Source of the DNA: Oscillospiraceae bacterium
GTDB taxonomy: Bacteria > Bacillota > Clostridia > Oscillospirales > Acutalibacteraceae
NCBI GenBank assembly: GCA_003514385.1
Contig: DOQR01000007.1
Location: 124,001-188,000, forward strand
Length of the DNA: 64,000 bases
Direction: 5' to 3'
Part shown: piece by piece, positions 26,751-34,310 of the stretch
Position numbering within the stretch: position 1 is the first letter of the stretch
Layout of the letters: each line of letters opens with the position of its first letter
Notes under the pieces: generated by a model
Database searches by the model: none
What the model was told of the DNA's origin: nothing
What the model saw: the letters and a program-made list of their open reading frames with translations, nothing else
Program-made: the position numbers and the translations under genes

Positions 26751-27202
26751 TTTTCTTTGAGCAGCTTTGCGAGTTCATCCATGAACGTATTGATATCCTT
26801 GAACTGCCTGTAGACGGAGGCGAAGCGGACATATGCGACTTCGTCGATGCTCTTGAGCTTCTCCATTGCGAGCTCACCGATATAGACGGTTGTCACCTCG
26901 CGGTCGAGCGAATTCTGGAGCACAGCCTCAATCTCGCTGACTGCCTTTTCGAGCTGTTCCATATAGACCGGACGCTTTTCGCACGCCTTGAGCATGCTGT
27001 TGAAAAGCTTGTTTCTGTCAAAAACCTCGCGCGATTTGTCCTTTTTGACGACGACTATCGGCACGGTCTCGATTATCTCATAGGTCGTAAAACGCTTGCC
27101 GCAGCTGATACATTCGCGGCGGCGGCGTATTCTCTCGCCCTCGTCGGTGGGACGCGAGTCGATGACCTTGCTCTCTTCAAAACCACAGAACGGACACTTC
27201 AA
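26747..27202 (-). CDS. nrdR: Transcriptional repressor NrdR
   Basis: ATP/dATP-sensing repressor of ribonucleotide reductase genes. The 151-residue product begins [18 protein letters not shown], half of the zinc ribbon completed by [12 protein letters not shown], then the ATP-cone domain ([16 protein letters not shown] to about 140). The frame is open to a GTG at 27211, but the TTG ending at 27202 has GGAG eight bases upstream and gives the canonical NrdR start. The gene follows the acyltransferase by a few bases, an unusual operon partner. No ribonucleotide reductase lies in the window. Confidence 0.95.
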   Translation of the reverse strand: MKCPFCGFEESKVIDSRPTDEGERIRRRRECISCGKRFTTYEIIETVPIVVVKKDKSREVFDRNKLFNSMLKACEKRPVYMEQLEKAVSEIEAVLQNSLDREVTTVYIGELAMEKLKSIDEVAYVRFASVYRQFKDINTFMDELAKLLKEK

Positions 27203-27217
27203 AGCTATCACTCCATC

Positions 27218-28228
27218 TTACTTATTTTTTTGGACTTTCAGGCCGCACAAAAACCTGAAGAAGTTATTGCTGTCAAGAATATACTTTGATACAAGATAAC
27301 TCACAATATAACTTCCCGCAAACAATATCAGCACTATAAGCGCGGGAGTCGTGATATGAGCTTTTGTGACCACGAGCCAGCGCAGACCGGTTACCAGGAA
27401 TGCATTGAGCAAATAATACTGAAGGGAATATTTTCCGCTTGTCATCAGCTGATTTTTTATAAACTTCGGCAGTTTCACCAAAGAGAAGAACGAGGCAAAG
27501 AAAGCAGAGGCTGCAAAAGCGGATATATATATTCCCGCAACAGAATAGACATTGTCCGCATATATTCTCAGCGGAACAAATGACAAACAGAACACCACTG
27601 CACTTACCGCCAAAATAACGATACGCTTGTCCTTTATTTTTTCGAAATCACAGCCTTTGAGCATCATACCTGCGATAAAATATGTAAGATAATACACAAC
27701 GCTCTTTAAGCAGCATATCTCGGGCAAATCGAACAACGCTGATACAACAACACAGGCCGCTATAAACGGTAAACCGAGGAATCGGTTCTTTTTCAATATA
27801 ATCGAAAAAAGAGGCGCGATGGCCGAGATTATAAACAGTGCATAAAGAAACCAGTATCCGCCGGACGATGTTCCCTGGAAGAAGAACTGGAACAGTGCGG
27901 ATTTGAAGTCCATTTTTCTGTTAACAAGGCTTCCTCCGACAACCCTGAGGAACAATGCAACTGTGTTAAAAACTGCATAAGGAATAAGTATTCTCTTCAC
28001 ACGGGAAAGAAGATATCCGCCGTAATTACCCTTATATGAGCACAAAAAGCCGGATATCATAAAGAATAACGGCATTTGATAAGAATCCACAAAAGTTTTG
28101 AGCGCATTGCTCCATGCAACATTCTCAAGATTCACCGGGTATACTATCACCGAATGACATATAAGCACCGAGATGATAGCGACGCCTTTGAGTATGTCAA
28201 TAAGATCGATATGTTTCTTGGCTTCCAC
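27218..28228 (-). CDS. Membrane acyltransferase (acyltransferase family 3)
   Basis: Ten-helix integral membrane O-acyltransferase of the OafA/YrhL/NolL class, 336 residues. It opens HIDLIDILKGVAIISVLICH, with the early His expected for the family, followed by YQMPLFFMISGFLCSYKG and SSGGYWFLYALF. Members acetylate or succinylate cell-surface polysaccharides; the acceptor here is unknown. AAAGGGG precedes the GTG ending at 28228. Base composition is more AT-rich than its neighbours, hinting at acquisition as a surface-variation gene. Confidence 0.85.
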   Translation of the reverse strand: MEAKKHIDLIDILKGVAIISVLICHSVIVYPVNLENVAWSNALKTFVDSYQMPLFFMISGFLCSYKGNYGGYLLSRVKRILIPYAVFNTVALFLRVVGGSLVNRKMDFKSALFQFFFQGTSSGGYWFLYALFIISAIAPLFSIILKKNRFLGLPFIAACVVVSALFDLPEICCLKSVVYYLTYFIAGMMLKGCDFEKIKDKRIVILAVSAVVFCLSFVPLRIYADNVYSVAGIYISAFAASAFFASFFSLVKLPKFIKNQLMTSGKYSLQYYLLNAFLVTGLRWLVVTKAHITTPALIVLILFAGSYIVSYLVSKYILDSNNFFRFLCGLKVQKNK

Positions 28229-28287
28229 GCGCAATGCCCCTTTGCACAATTTCTATATTTTATTATCGCATAAAGTCAAACTTGTTG

Positions 28288-29064
28288 TCAACATAATCTT
28301 TTAAGCATATACATCGAATCGGTCAGCTGATCTATGCGCTCGAAGCCCGAGCGGTAGAGCTCGATAACGCAGTCGCCGGAATATCCGGTTTCTTTCATAA
28401 GCGAAAAGAGGGCGGCGAAATCGAATTTTCCGTCAAACGGCGGAATGCACTTGTGATTCTCGTCGTGGTCGCTCAAGTGTATGTGGCAGATATTATCGGA
28501 AAACTCCCTGAAAAATTCTATCGGGTCGACCCCGGCGAGATACGCCTGCTTAATGTCGAGCACCATATGAAAATCCACACCGAGGCGCGATTTCAGCTCG
28601 TTCATAAGCTCCGGCGTCTGCCCGTTATGATGGACAACATTTTCCTGTGCGAGGATTATCCCCTGCTCATGTGCGTCGCGGACAAGCAAACCTAGTCGCT
28701 CGGCGTATTCGTCGGTGCTGATATTCACCGGCATCTTTGCGCCGTGGAGCACGACTATTTTCGCGCCTATCGCAGACGCGGCGGCATAGTATTTTTTGTA
28801 AAACTCCCTGTAATCGTCGAAGCGGCGCTCATACTGACTGAAGAGGATATAGCCCTCGGCGAACGAGGTAAACGGATGTATCGAACGGATGCGTATGCCG
28901 CTGTCAGAGGCTATAGACGAAATGCGGCGGAGAAAATCCGGTTCCAACTCCGACGGCGAATTAAAAAACACCTCGGTGACTTTTGCCCCCGCTTCGGCGA
29001 CACAGCGCAGAGCCTCTTCTGTCGCGGCTGGATAAAAGCAGGCGGTGGATATTCCGACGGACAT
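28288..29064 (-). CDS. Sugar phosphate isomerase/epimerase (TIM-barrel), second copy
   Basis: Xylose-isomerase-like TIM barrel, 258 residues. Visible blocks are MSVGISTACFYPAAT, RIRSIHPFTSF, IVVLHGAK, ILAQENVVHHNG, HMVLDIKQAYLAG and ICHIHLSDHD, holding the metal-binding His/Glu/Asp set. AGGAGAGG precedes the ATG ending at 29064, and the upstream open frame is ignored. It is distinct from the isomerase at 19.7 kb (little local identity). Substrate unknown; it stands alone. Confidence 0.82.
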   Translation of the reverse strand: MSVGISTACFYPAATEEALRCVAEAGAKVTEVFFNSPSELEPDFLRRISSIASDSGIRIRSIHPFTSFAEGYILFSQYERRFDDYREFYKKYYAAASAIGAKIVVLHGAKMPVNISTDEYAERLGLLVRDAHEQGIILAQENVVHHNGQTPELMNELKSRLGVDFHMVLDIKQAYLAGVDPIEFFREFSDNICHIHLSDHDENHKCIPPFDGKFDFAALFSLMKETGYSGDCVIELYRSGFERIDQLTDSMYMLKRLC

Positions 29065-29104
29065 TCGTTTTCCTCTCCTTTCCTCAAAAGTAAAAATCTT
29101 TGCA

Positions 29105-29133
29105 TTGCGCAAAATCGCACTCCGGGTTAGAAT
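29105..29133 (+). promoter_or_regulatory. Promoter of the small membrane protein
   Basis: TTGCGC, 17 bases, TAGAAT, with the ribosome-binding site ACGGAGGTGA 8-17 bases downstream. Confidence 0.55.
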
Positions 29134-29154
29134 CAAACAAACGGAGGTGAAGAT

Positions 29155-29424
29155 ATGCGCGGCATAAAAGAAAAAATTGCAGAAAATTTAAGCTACATAA
29201 ATCCCGTTTCGCGCAGGATGCTGCTCGGCGCGGTTATTATTTTTGAGCTTCTCTTCACCCTTGCCGTCTGCGCGCTGCTGCTCGCGGGGCGCGGATTCGA
29301 CTACTGGAGATGCATATATCTTGCAAAGGACGCGCTAGACTGCATCCGTCCGAGCATGGGAGTCATGCTCTTCGGCTCGCTGATAATGCAGGCTATCGAC
29401 CCCAAGGGTGAAAAGCAGGATTAG
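29155..29424 (+). CDS. Small two-span membrane protein
   Basis: An 89-residue protein with two hydrophobic helices (about 22-45 and 66-82) joined by a loop with two Cys (WRCIYLAKDALDC). I do not recognise a named family, though similar short proteins occur in Clostridia. ACGGAGGTGA is a near-perfect ribosome-binding site, and a strong terminator follows, which together support a real monocistronic gene. Confidence 0.7.
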   Translation: MRGIKEKIAENLSYINPVSRRMLLGAVIIFELLFTLAVCALLLAGRGFDYWRCIYLAKDALDCIRPSMGVMLFGSLIMQAIDPKGEKQD

Positions 29425-29453
29425 TATCGCACTTAATATGTATATGATATCAC

Positions 29454-29495
29454 AAAAAAGCGCCGAATACAATTAAATTCGGCGCTTTTTGGCGC
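29454..29495 (+). terminator. Terminator of the small membrane protein gene
   Basis: AAAAAGCGCCGAAT/ATTCGGCGCTTTTT, 14-bp perfect stem with an 8-base loop. Confidence 0.9.
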
Positions 29496-29518
29496 GTCTG
29501 CATATGGACATTTACCGA

Positions 29519-29537
29519 AAAAGTATGATATACTTTT
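29519..29537. promoter_or_regulatory. Inverted repeat before the MBL-fold gene
   Basis: AAAAGTAT GAT ATACTTTT, an 8-bp-arm palindrome in the promoter region 35 bases upstream of the start; a possible operator. Confidence 0.4.
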
Positions 29538-29571
29538 AAAAGCGTTTTTATTTTTGCGCTTCGGAGGGAAT

Positions 29572-30582
29572 ATGACAAGAGACAAGCTAATCAAAAAAAT
29601 TGCGACATGGATAATGATGGCGATAATGCTTTCGGTCTTCTCGCTGGATATAATCTGCGTTGCGATGTGCAACAAATATCAGAATAAATTTGAAATCACC
29701 CCGGCGCAGTTTTCGTCGGACGGCACGGCGGACAGAATACATTTTCTAAACACCTACAACTCAGACGCGATACTCATAGAATCAAACGGCAAGTTCGCGC
29801 TCATCGACTCCGGCGAGGGCGACCGCAATCCGCGCAGGAAGCTCAGCTACAACGGCAGCGAAGAGGCTGTTATAAAATATCTGAAAAAGGCTGCCGGCGA
29901 CGCAGAGGGCAAAGTAACGCTTGAATTTGCGCTCGGCACGCACAATCACTACGACCATGTCGGCACATTTGAGGCGATAGCCAACGACCCGGACATCACG
30001 GTAAAGACATTTTACATAAAGCCCGTCAACCGCGAAATAGCCCACGAATATGAATACAACGGCTGGGGCATCGAGGCAACATATGCAGACACGGTAAAGG
30101 CGTTTCAGAACAGGGGCACAGTTGTTACTTCCGAGATACCGAGCGAGCCGTTCAATTTCGGCGACTTCACGCTTACTTTCTACAATACAGCACTCGATGA
30201 CGCGCGGCTTCACGGACAGGGCGAAAACGCCGAATCCGTCGGAACGATGGTCGAAAAGGGCAAAAAAAGCGCATTCCTCGCCGCGGACATAACGAGAACC
30301 ACCGGACTCGAGGGCTTACTTCTGCCGCAGCTTCATAAGGTGGATCTGCTCAAAGTCGGACACCACGGCTACTACGGCTCGACCTCGTGGAAATTCGCAA
30401 AGGGACTTTCGCCGAAGATAGCGATAATCACAAACAGGCTCGGGAAGATATATCCCGATGTCAAATGGACGCTCACAATGAAGAGCCACAGCGCGATATT
30501 CGCGACGGTCGACGAAAACGGAATCATCGCAGAATTCACGGACAACGACGAAATCAAGCTTTCAAACCACGCGCAGGATTAA
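29572..30582 (+). CDS. MBL-fold metallohydrolase, membrane-anchored
   Basis: Metallo-beta-lactamase-fold protein of the ComEC/Rec2-related soluble class, 336 residues. An N-terminal hydrophobic segment (about 9-34) anchors it, with the domain outside. LIDSGEG, THNHYDHVG (metal ligands HxHxDH), FLAADITRT and KVGHHGYYGSTSW follow the family order. GGAGGG lies three bases before ATG 29572, so the six extra upstream residues in the open frame are dropped. It may act on a phosphodiester or cell-wall substrate; this cannot be read from sequence. Monocistronic. Confidence 0.85.
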   Translation: MTRDKLIKKIATWIMMAIMLSVFSLDIICVAMCNKYQNKFEITPAQFSSDGTADRIHFLNTYNSDAILIESNGKFALIDSGEGDRNPRRKLSYNGSEEAVIKYLKKAAGDAEGKVTLEFALGTHNHYDHVGTFEAIANDPDITVKTFYIKPVNREIAHEYEYNGWGIEATYADTVKAFQNRGTVVTSEIPSEPFNFGDFTLTFYNTALDDARLHGQGENAESVGTMVEKGKKSAFLAADITRTTGLEGLLLPQLHKVDLLKVGHHGYYGSTSWKFAKGLSPKIAIITNRLGKIYPDVKWTLTMKSHSAIFATVDENGIIAEFTDNDEIKLSNHAQD

Positions 30583-30591
30583 AAAAATATC

Positions 30592-30623
30592 AAAAGCAGG
30601 AGTCCCACGGCTCCTGCTTTTTT
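30592..30623. terminator. Shared terminator
   Basis: AAAAGCAGGAG/CTCCTGCTTTT hairpin, between convergent genes; its end touches the TIGR03915 stop. Confidence 0.8.
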
Positions 30624-31416
30624 ATGCTCCGATTCTTTTGACTCCGCGCACGGCATCGGGAGAATTGCTCTCATCCATCTCCGGGAGCTGATTCCAATAG
30701 CGTTTGGGCATGAAGTTCATGCGGCATCGGGGATTATACCGCGCCTCGATAGCTACCGTATCATAGAAATGCTTCCACAGCGCGCGGAAATACAGCTCCT
30801 CGTCCCCCGCCTGCGGCTGTACAAAGCCGTCTAACGGGATAATCATTTTCTGCCTGTTATGCCAGACGAGCGCCTGCGAATGGGTCTTGTCATATATGAG
30901 AAACGATTCGTTCGGATATCTGTCGCAGAAATGCGGCGCGAGCAGGGGCAGGACGGAATTTTTCGGCTCGATAATCGAAGTGAGGGTGTTATCCTCACTG
31001 ATGCTGAAGCGGACAAAGCCGGTATACTTATGGCTCTCCTGCTTGAGGGCGCGTACGGCTTTCGTCAGGCGCGAAACGGTATCATCGGCGAGCATACGCA
31101 AGACACCCGCGCCGTAGTGCATCGCCATATGCACAAAATCGTTGATGAGCGTTCCCATGTCCTCGACGCAGGTCAGGTACCCGAGCCGCACGGCGTTCCA
31201 GACATCGGCGCTGACATTTTTGAGCCCGCGGCGGACTCTGTCCGCCTTTTGCGGGTCGGTATCAACGGTTTTGCACGCAAAGAGAGTCGGCACAAACTCA
31301 TCCTCCGCGACGATAGAACACGGCAGCTCGCGACTCTCAAAGCTCTCGAAAACAGCTGTCAGAAGTCCCTCGAACGAGCCGTCATATACATATGTTACAT
31401 CTGACCGTGCAGACAT
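30622..31416 (-). CDS. TIGR03915-family DNA repair-associated protein (DUF4130)
   Basis: A 264-residue partner of the radical-SAM gene upstream, belonging to the family that occurs almost always beside TIGR03916 proteins. It opens VTYVYDGSFEGLLTAVFESF and ends with the DUF4130 region (LYFRALWKHFYDTVAIEARY, FMPKRYWNQLPEM). The biochemical role is not established; damage-DNA processing is inferred from the pairing. AGGATG precedes the ATG ending at 31416. Its start overlaps the radical-SAM gene's 3' end by 22 bp, so translation is coupled. Confidence 0.88.
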   Translation of the reverse strand: MSARSDVTYVYDGSFEGLLTAVFESFESRELPCSIVAEDEFVPTLFACKTVDTDPQKADRVRRGLKNVSADVWNAVRLGYLTCVEDMGTLINDFVHMAMHYGAGVLRMLADDTVSRLTKAVRALKQESHKYTGFVRFSISEDNTLTSIIEPKNSVLPLLAPHFCDRYPNESFLIYDKTHSQALVWHNRQKMIIPLDGFVQPQAGDEELYFRALWKHFYDTVAIEARYNPRCRMNFMPKRYWNQLPEMDESNSPDAVRGVKRIGA

Positions 31417-32699
31417 TGTACTACATCCTCCCTTGTTATCCTGTTGTCGAACAAACTCAGCTGTTCGCCCTGCATATTCGGTAAAAGCGACTGACACCGC
31501 TCGGAAATTAACGAGCCGAGGACTCTGTCGGGATTGACATTGAGCCCCGCCAAATGTTTGCCATTGCAGGTTATAAAATACTGGGCACGTTTGAGCACCA
31601 CGCCGAGTTTTTTGAGATCTTCAAAGCTCAATGGCGAGACACGCCGAGCCGCCAAAATTCTTTGAACGCTGCGCACGCCGACGCCGGGTATTCTCAGCAG
31701 TTCTTCCTTTGTTGCGCGGTTTATTTCGAGCGGGAACAGCTCCATGTGATTGAGCGCCCAGTTGCATTTTGGGTCAACATAAGGGTTTAAGAACGGGTGC
31801 TTTTCATCGAGCAGTTCGTTCGCATCGAAGCCGTAATAGCGCAAAAGCCAATCCGCCTGATAGAGTCTGTGCTCGCGCAGAAGCGGCGGTTCCGTTGTCT
31901 TCGCAGGCAGAAGCGGATTCTCGACGACCGGGATATACGCCGAATAGAACACTCGCTTGAGCTCGTATTTTTTATAGAGCGCCGCGGAGAGCGACATTAT
32001 CTGATAGTCGCTGTCGGGCGTTGCGCCGACTATCAATTGCGTGCTCTGACCGCCGGAGGCGAAGCGCGGCGCGTGCTTATATCTGACAAGCTCCGCCGAG
32101 CTCTCTTTTATCTTATTTGTAATAAGTCCCATCGGGCGGAGTATCGACTCCTTTGTTTTGTCCGGCGCGAGAGTTTGCAGGCTGTTGTTCGACGGCAGTT
32201 CGATATTGACGCTCATTCTGTCCGCGAACATACCCAGACGGGTTATCAGCGCGTTATCCGCGCCCGGGATCGCTTTGGCGTGGATATATCCGCCGAACCT
32301 GTATTCTTCGCGCAGAATACGCAGAGTCTCTATCATGCGCTCGCAGGTATAATCGGGGCTGCCGACGACGGCGGACGAGAGGAAAAGCCCCTCGATATAA
32401 TTGCGGCGATAAAAATTCATCGTCAGCTCCGCGAGCTCACGCGGCGAAAATGTCGCGCGGCGGACATCGTTGGAGACGCGGTTGACGCAATATTTGCAGT
32501 CAAAGACGCAGGCGTTGCTCATGAGGACTTTCAGCAGTGATATACATCTGCCGTCCGCCGCGAAGCTGTGGCATATGCCGCACGCGGCGGCGTTGCCTAT
32601 CCCCTCGCCGCCCGAAGACCTGTCCGTTCCGCTGCTCGTGCAGGCGACATCATATTTCGCCGAATCGGAAAGTATCTCCAGCTTGTCAAACAGATCCAC
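31395..32699 (-). CDS. Putative DNA modification/repair radical SAM protein (TIGR03916)
   Basis: Radical S-adenosylmethionine enzyme, about 434 residues. The 4Fe-4S motif is CVFDCKYC (Cys 64, 68, 71), preceded by extra Cys in ACGICHSFAADGRC. A helix-hairpin-helix DNA-binding motif, LLRIPGVGVRSVQRILAARR, follows near 345. The C-terminal tail contains QLSLF (413-417), matching the sliding-clamp binding consensus QL[SD]LF. I prefer the GTG ending at 32699 (protein start VDLFDKLEILSD) because the upstream TTG at 32717 falls inside an operator-like site. The damage-type promoter and its HhH suggest lesion repair. The substrate base is unknown. Confidence 0.9.
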   Translation of the reverse strand: MDLFDKLEILSDSAKYDVACTSSGTDRSSGGEGIGNAAACGICHSFAADGRCISLLKVLMSNACVFDCKYCVNRVSNDVRRATFSPRELAELTMNFYRRNYIEGLFLSSAVVGSPDYTCERMIETLRILREEYRFGGYIHAKAIPGADNALITRLGMFADRMSVNIELPSNNSLQTLAPDKTKESILRPMGLITNKIKESSAELVRYKHAPRFASGGQSTQLIVGATPDSDYQIMSLSAALYKKYELKRVFYSAYIPVVENPLLPAKTTEPPLLREHRLYQADWLLRYYGFDANELLDEKHPFLNPYVDPKCNWALNHMELFPLEINRATKEELLRIPGVGVRSVQRILAARRVSPLSFEDLKKLGVVLKRAQYFITCNGKHLAGLNVNPDRVLGSLISERCQSLLPNMQGEQLSLFDNRITREDVVQCLHGQM

Positions 32700-32714
32700 G
32701 CTCTCACCAGATTT

Positions 32715-32763
32715 CAAACATTTGTTCGTACATATTATATATCAGAACATTTGTTTGTGTCAA
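32715..32763 (-). promoter_or_regulatory. SOS-type promoter with two LexA-like boxes
   Basis: Minus-strand TTGACA (32758-32763), 18 bases, TATAAT (32734-32739). One box (CGAACAAATGTTTG, 32715-32728) lies just downstream of the -10, and a second (CAAACAAATGTTCT, 32744-32757) fills the spacer next to the -35. They differ from the Firmicutes LexA consensus CGAACNNNNGTTCG at one and two positions. A repressor bound there would block polymerase. Confidence 0.78.
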
Positions 32764-32771
32764 GAGCTAAT

Positions 32772-32816
32772 ATAAAAAATATCGGCCGCGCCTAAACTTC
32801 GGGCACAGCCGATATT
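32772..32816 (-). terminator. spoIVA terminator
   Basis: AATATCGGC/GCCGATATT with a T-run on the minus strand. Confidence 0.65.
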
Positions 32817-32819
32817 ATT

Positions 32820-34298
32820 TTACAGGATGATGCAGATGAGTCCGCTGCATCCCTCGTTGATGACTTTTTCGAGCGTCTCCTGCAGTTTCATGCGCGCCGC
32901 GGCGGGCATACGGTAGAGCTTGTTGTGCAGTCCCTCGTTGACGAGCTCATGCAGTGACTTGCCGAAGATATTCGACTCCCATATCTTCGTCGGGTCCTCT
33001 TCGAACTCCTTGAGCATATAGTTGACAAGTTCTTCTGACTGGGACTCCGAGCCGACTATCGGCGCGACTTCTGTTGTTATATTCGCCTTCATCATGTGTA
33101 TCGACGGAGCGGAGGCGCGCAGGCGCACGCCGTATCTGCCGCCCTGGCGCATTATCTCCGGCTCTTCGAGGCTCAATTCATCGAGCGACGGCATGACTAT
33201 TCCGTAGCCCGTCGCTTCAACTTCGTCGAGCGCGCCCTTGAGCCGCTCATATTCGCGGCGCACGGCGGCGAGTTCGCGCATGCAGCTCATCAGATCCTGC
33301 TCACCGGAGATATCGAGTCCCGTCTCCTCGGCGAGTATCTTATAGAACAGACTGCCGTCTATCTGCGCCTCTATCCGCGCCGCGCCACAGGACAGATCCA
33401 TTTTCGCTATCTTCGCGCCCGTCACATATTCGCACGAGCAGATATCCTCGGCGAGGTGTTTTACATCGCGGAGGGTGCGGAGGTTCTGCGCCGCTTCGCT
33501 CACGGCGCTGCAAAGTCCCGAGCGCAGCCAATGATCGCGGCTGAGAGTCATAGCCCAACCCGGCAGACCGACACTGACTTCTTTGACGGGGAACTCGAAG
33601 AGCACCTGAGTGAGAATCTCTTTTATCTCCTCCTCGCCTATCTCGAGGCAGTTCACGGGCATGACGGGCACGCCGTATTTATCGGTCAGCGACGCCGCCA
33701 TATTTTTGACTTCGTCGGACTCCGGATTCGTGCTGTTCAATAGGACAACAAAAGGCTTTTTGAGCCCTTTGAGCTCTGATATTACCCTGCCTTCGGCTTC
33801 TTCATATTCGCTGCGCGGAATCTCGCTTATCGAGCCGTCAGTCGTTATGACAAGACCTATTGTCGAATGTTCGCTGATGACCTTCTGTGTGCCTATCTCC
33901 GCCGCCATATTGAACGGTATCTCATGCTCGAACCACGGAGTTTTTACCATTCGTGGGCTCTCGCCCTCGATATAGCCGAGGGAACTCGGGACGATATATC
34001 CCACGCAGTCTATGAGCCGCACGCGGAATGTCGCCTCCGCCTGTAGCGATATCTCGACGGCGTTTTCGGGGATGAATTTCGGCTCGGTGGTCATTATTGT
34101 GCGTCCCGCCGCGGACTGCGGGAGCTCATCGGTCGCGCGGTCGCGCACGCTCTGGCTCTCGATATTCGGCAGAACGAGGGCATCCATGAAGCGCTTTATA
34201 AACGTTGATTTTCCGGTTCTGACAGGGCCGACAACGCCGATATAAATATCGCCCTGAGTGCGCTTTGCAATGTCGCTGTAAATATTTCTCTCCTGCAC
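32820..34298 (-). CDS. spoIVA: Stage IV sporulation protein A
   Basis: Mother-cell ATPase that polymerises on the forespore surface as the coat basement layer. The 492-residue product has Walker A GPVRTGKST (24-32) and the SpoIVA-typical DRATDELPQSAAGRTIMTTE, then a middle domain (ITTEVAPIVGSESQSEELV) and a C-terminal KIWESNIFGKSLHELVNEGL that anchors the coat. The start is a GTG ending at 34298 behind GGAGGG. It lies 12 bp after the DUF3794/LysM gene, its likely binding partner, in one operon. Confidence 0.95.
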   Translation of the reverse strand: MQERNIYSDIAKRTQGDIYIGVVGPVRTGKSTFIKRFMDALVLPNIESQSVRDRATDELPQSAAGRTIMTTEPKFIPENAVEISLQAEATFRVRLIDCVGYIVPSSLGYIEGESPRMVKTPWFEHEIPFNMAAEIGTQKVISEHSTIGLVITTDGSISEIPRSEYEEAEGRVISELKGLKKPFVVLLNSTNPESDEVKNMAASLTDKYGVPVMPVNCLEIGEEEIKEILTQVLFEFPVKEVSVGLPGWAMTLSRDHWLRSGLCSAVSEAAQNLRTLRDVKHLAEDICSCEYVTGAKIAKMDLSCGAARIEAQIDGSLFYKILAEETGLDISGEQDLMSCMRELAAVRREYERLKGALDEVEATGYGIVMPSLDELSLEEPEIMRQGGRYGVRLRASAPSIHMMKANITTEVAPIVGSESQSEELVNYMLKEFEEDPTKIWESNIFGKSLHELVNEGLHNKLYRMPAAARMKLQETLEKVINEGCSGLICIIL

Positions 34299-34310
34299 GG
34301 TTATCCCTCC

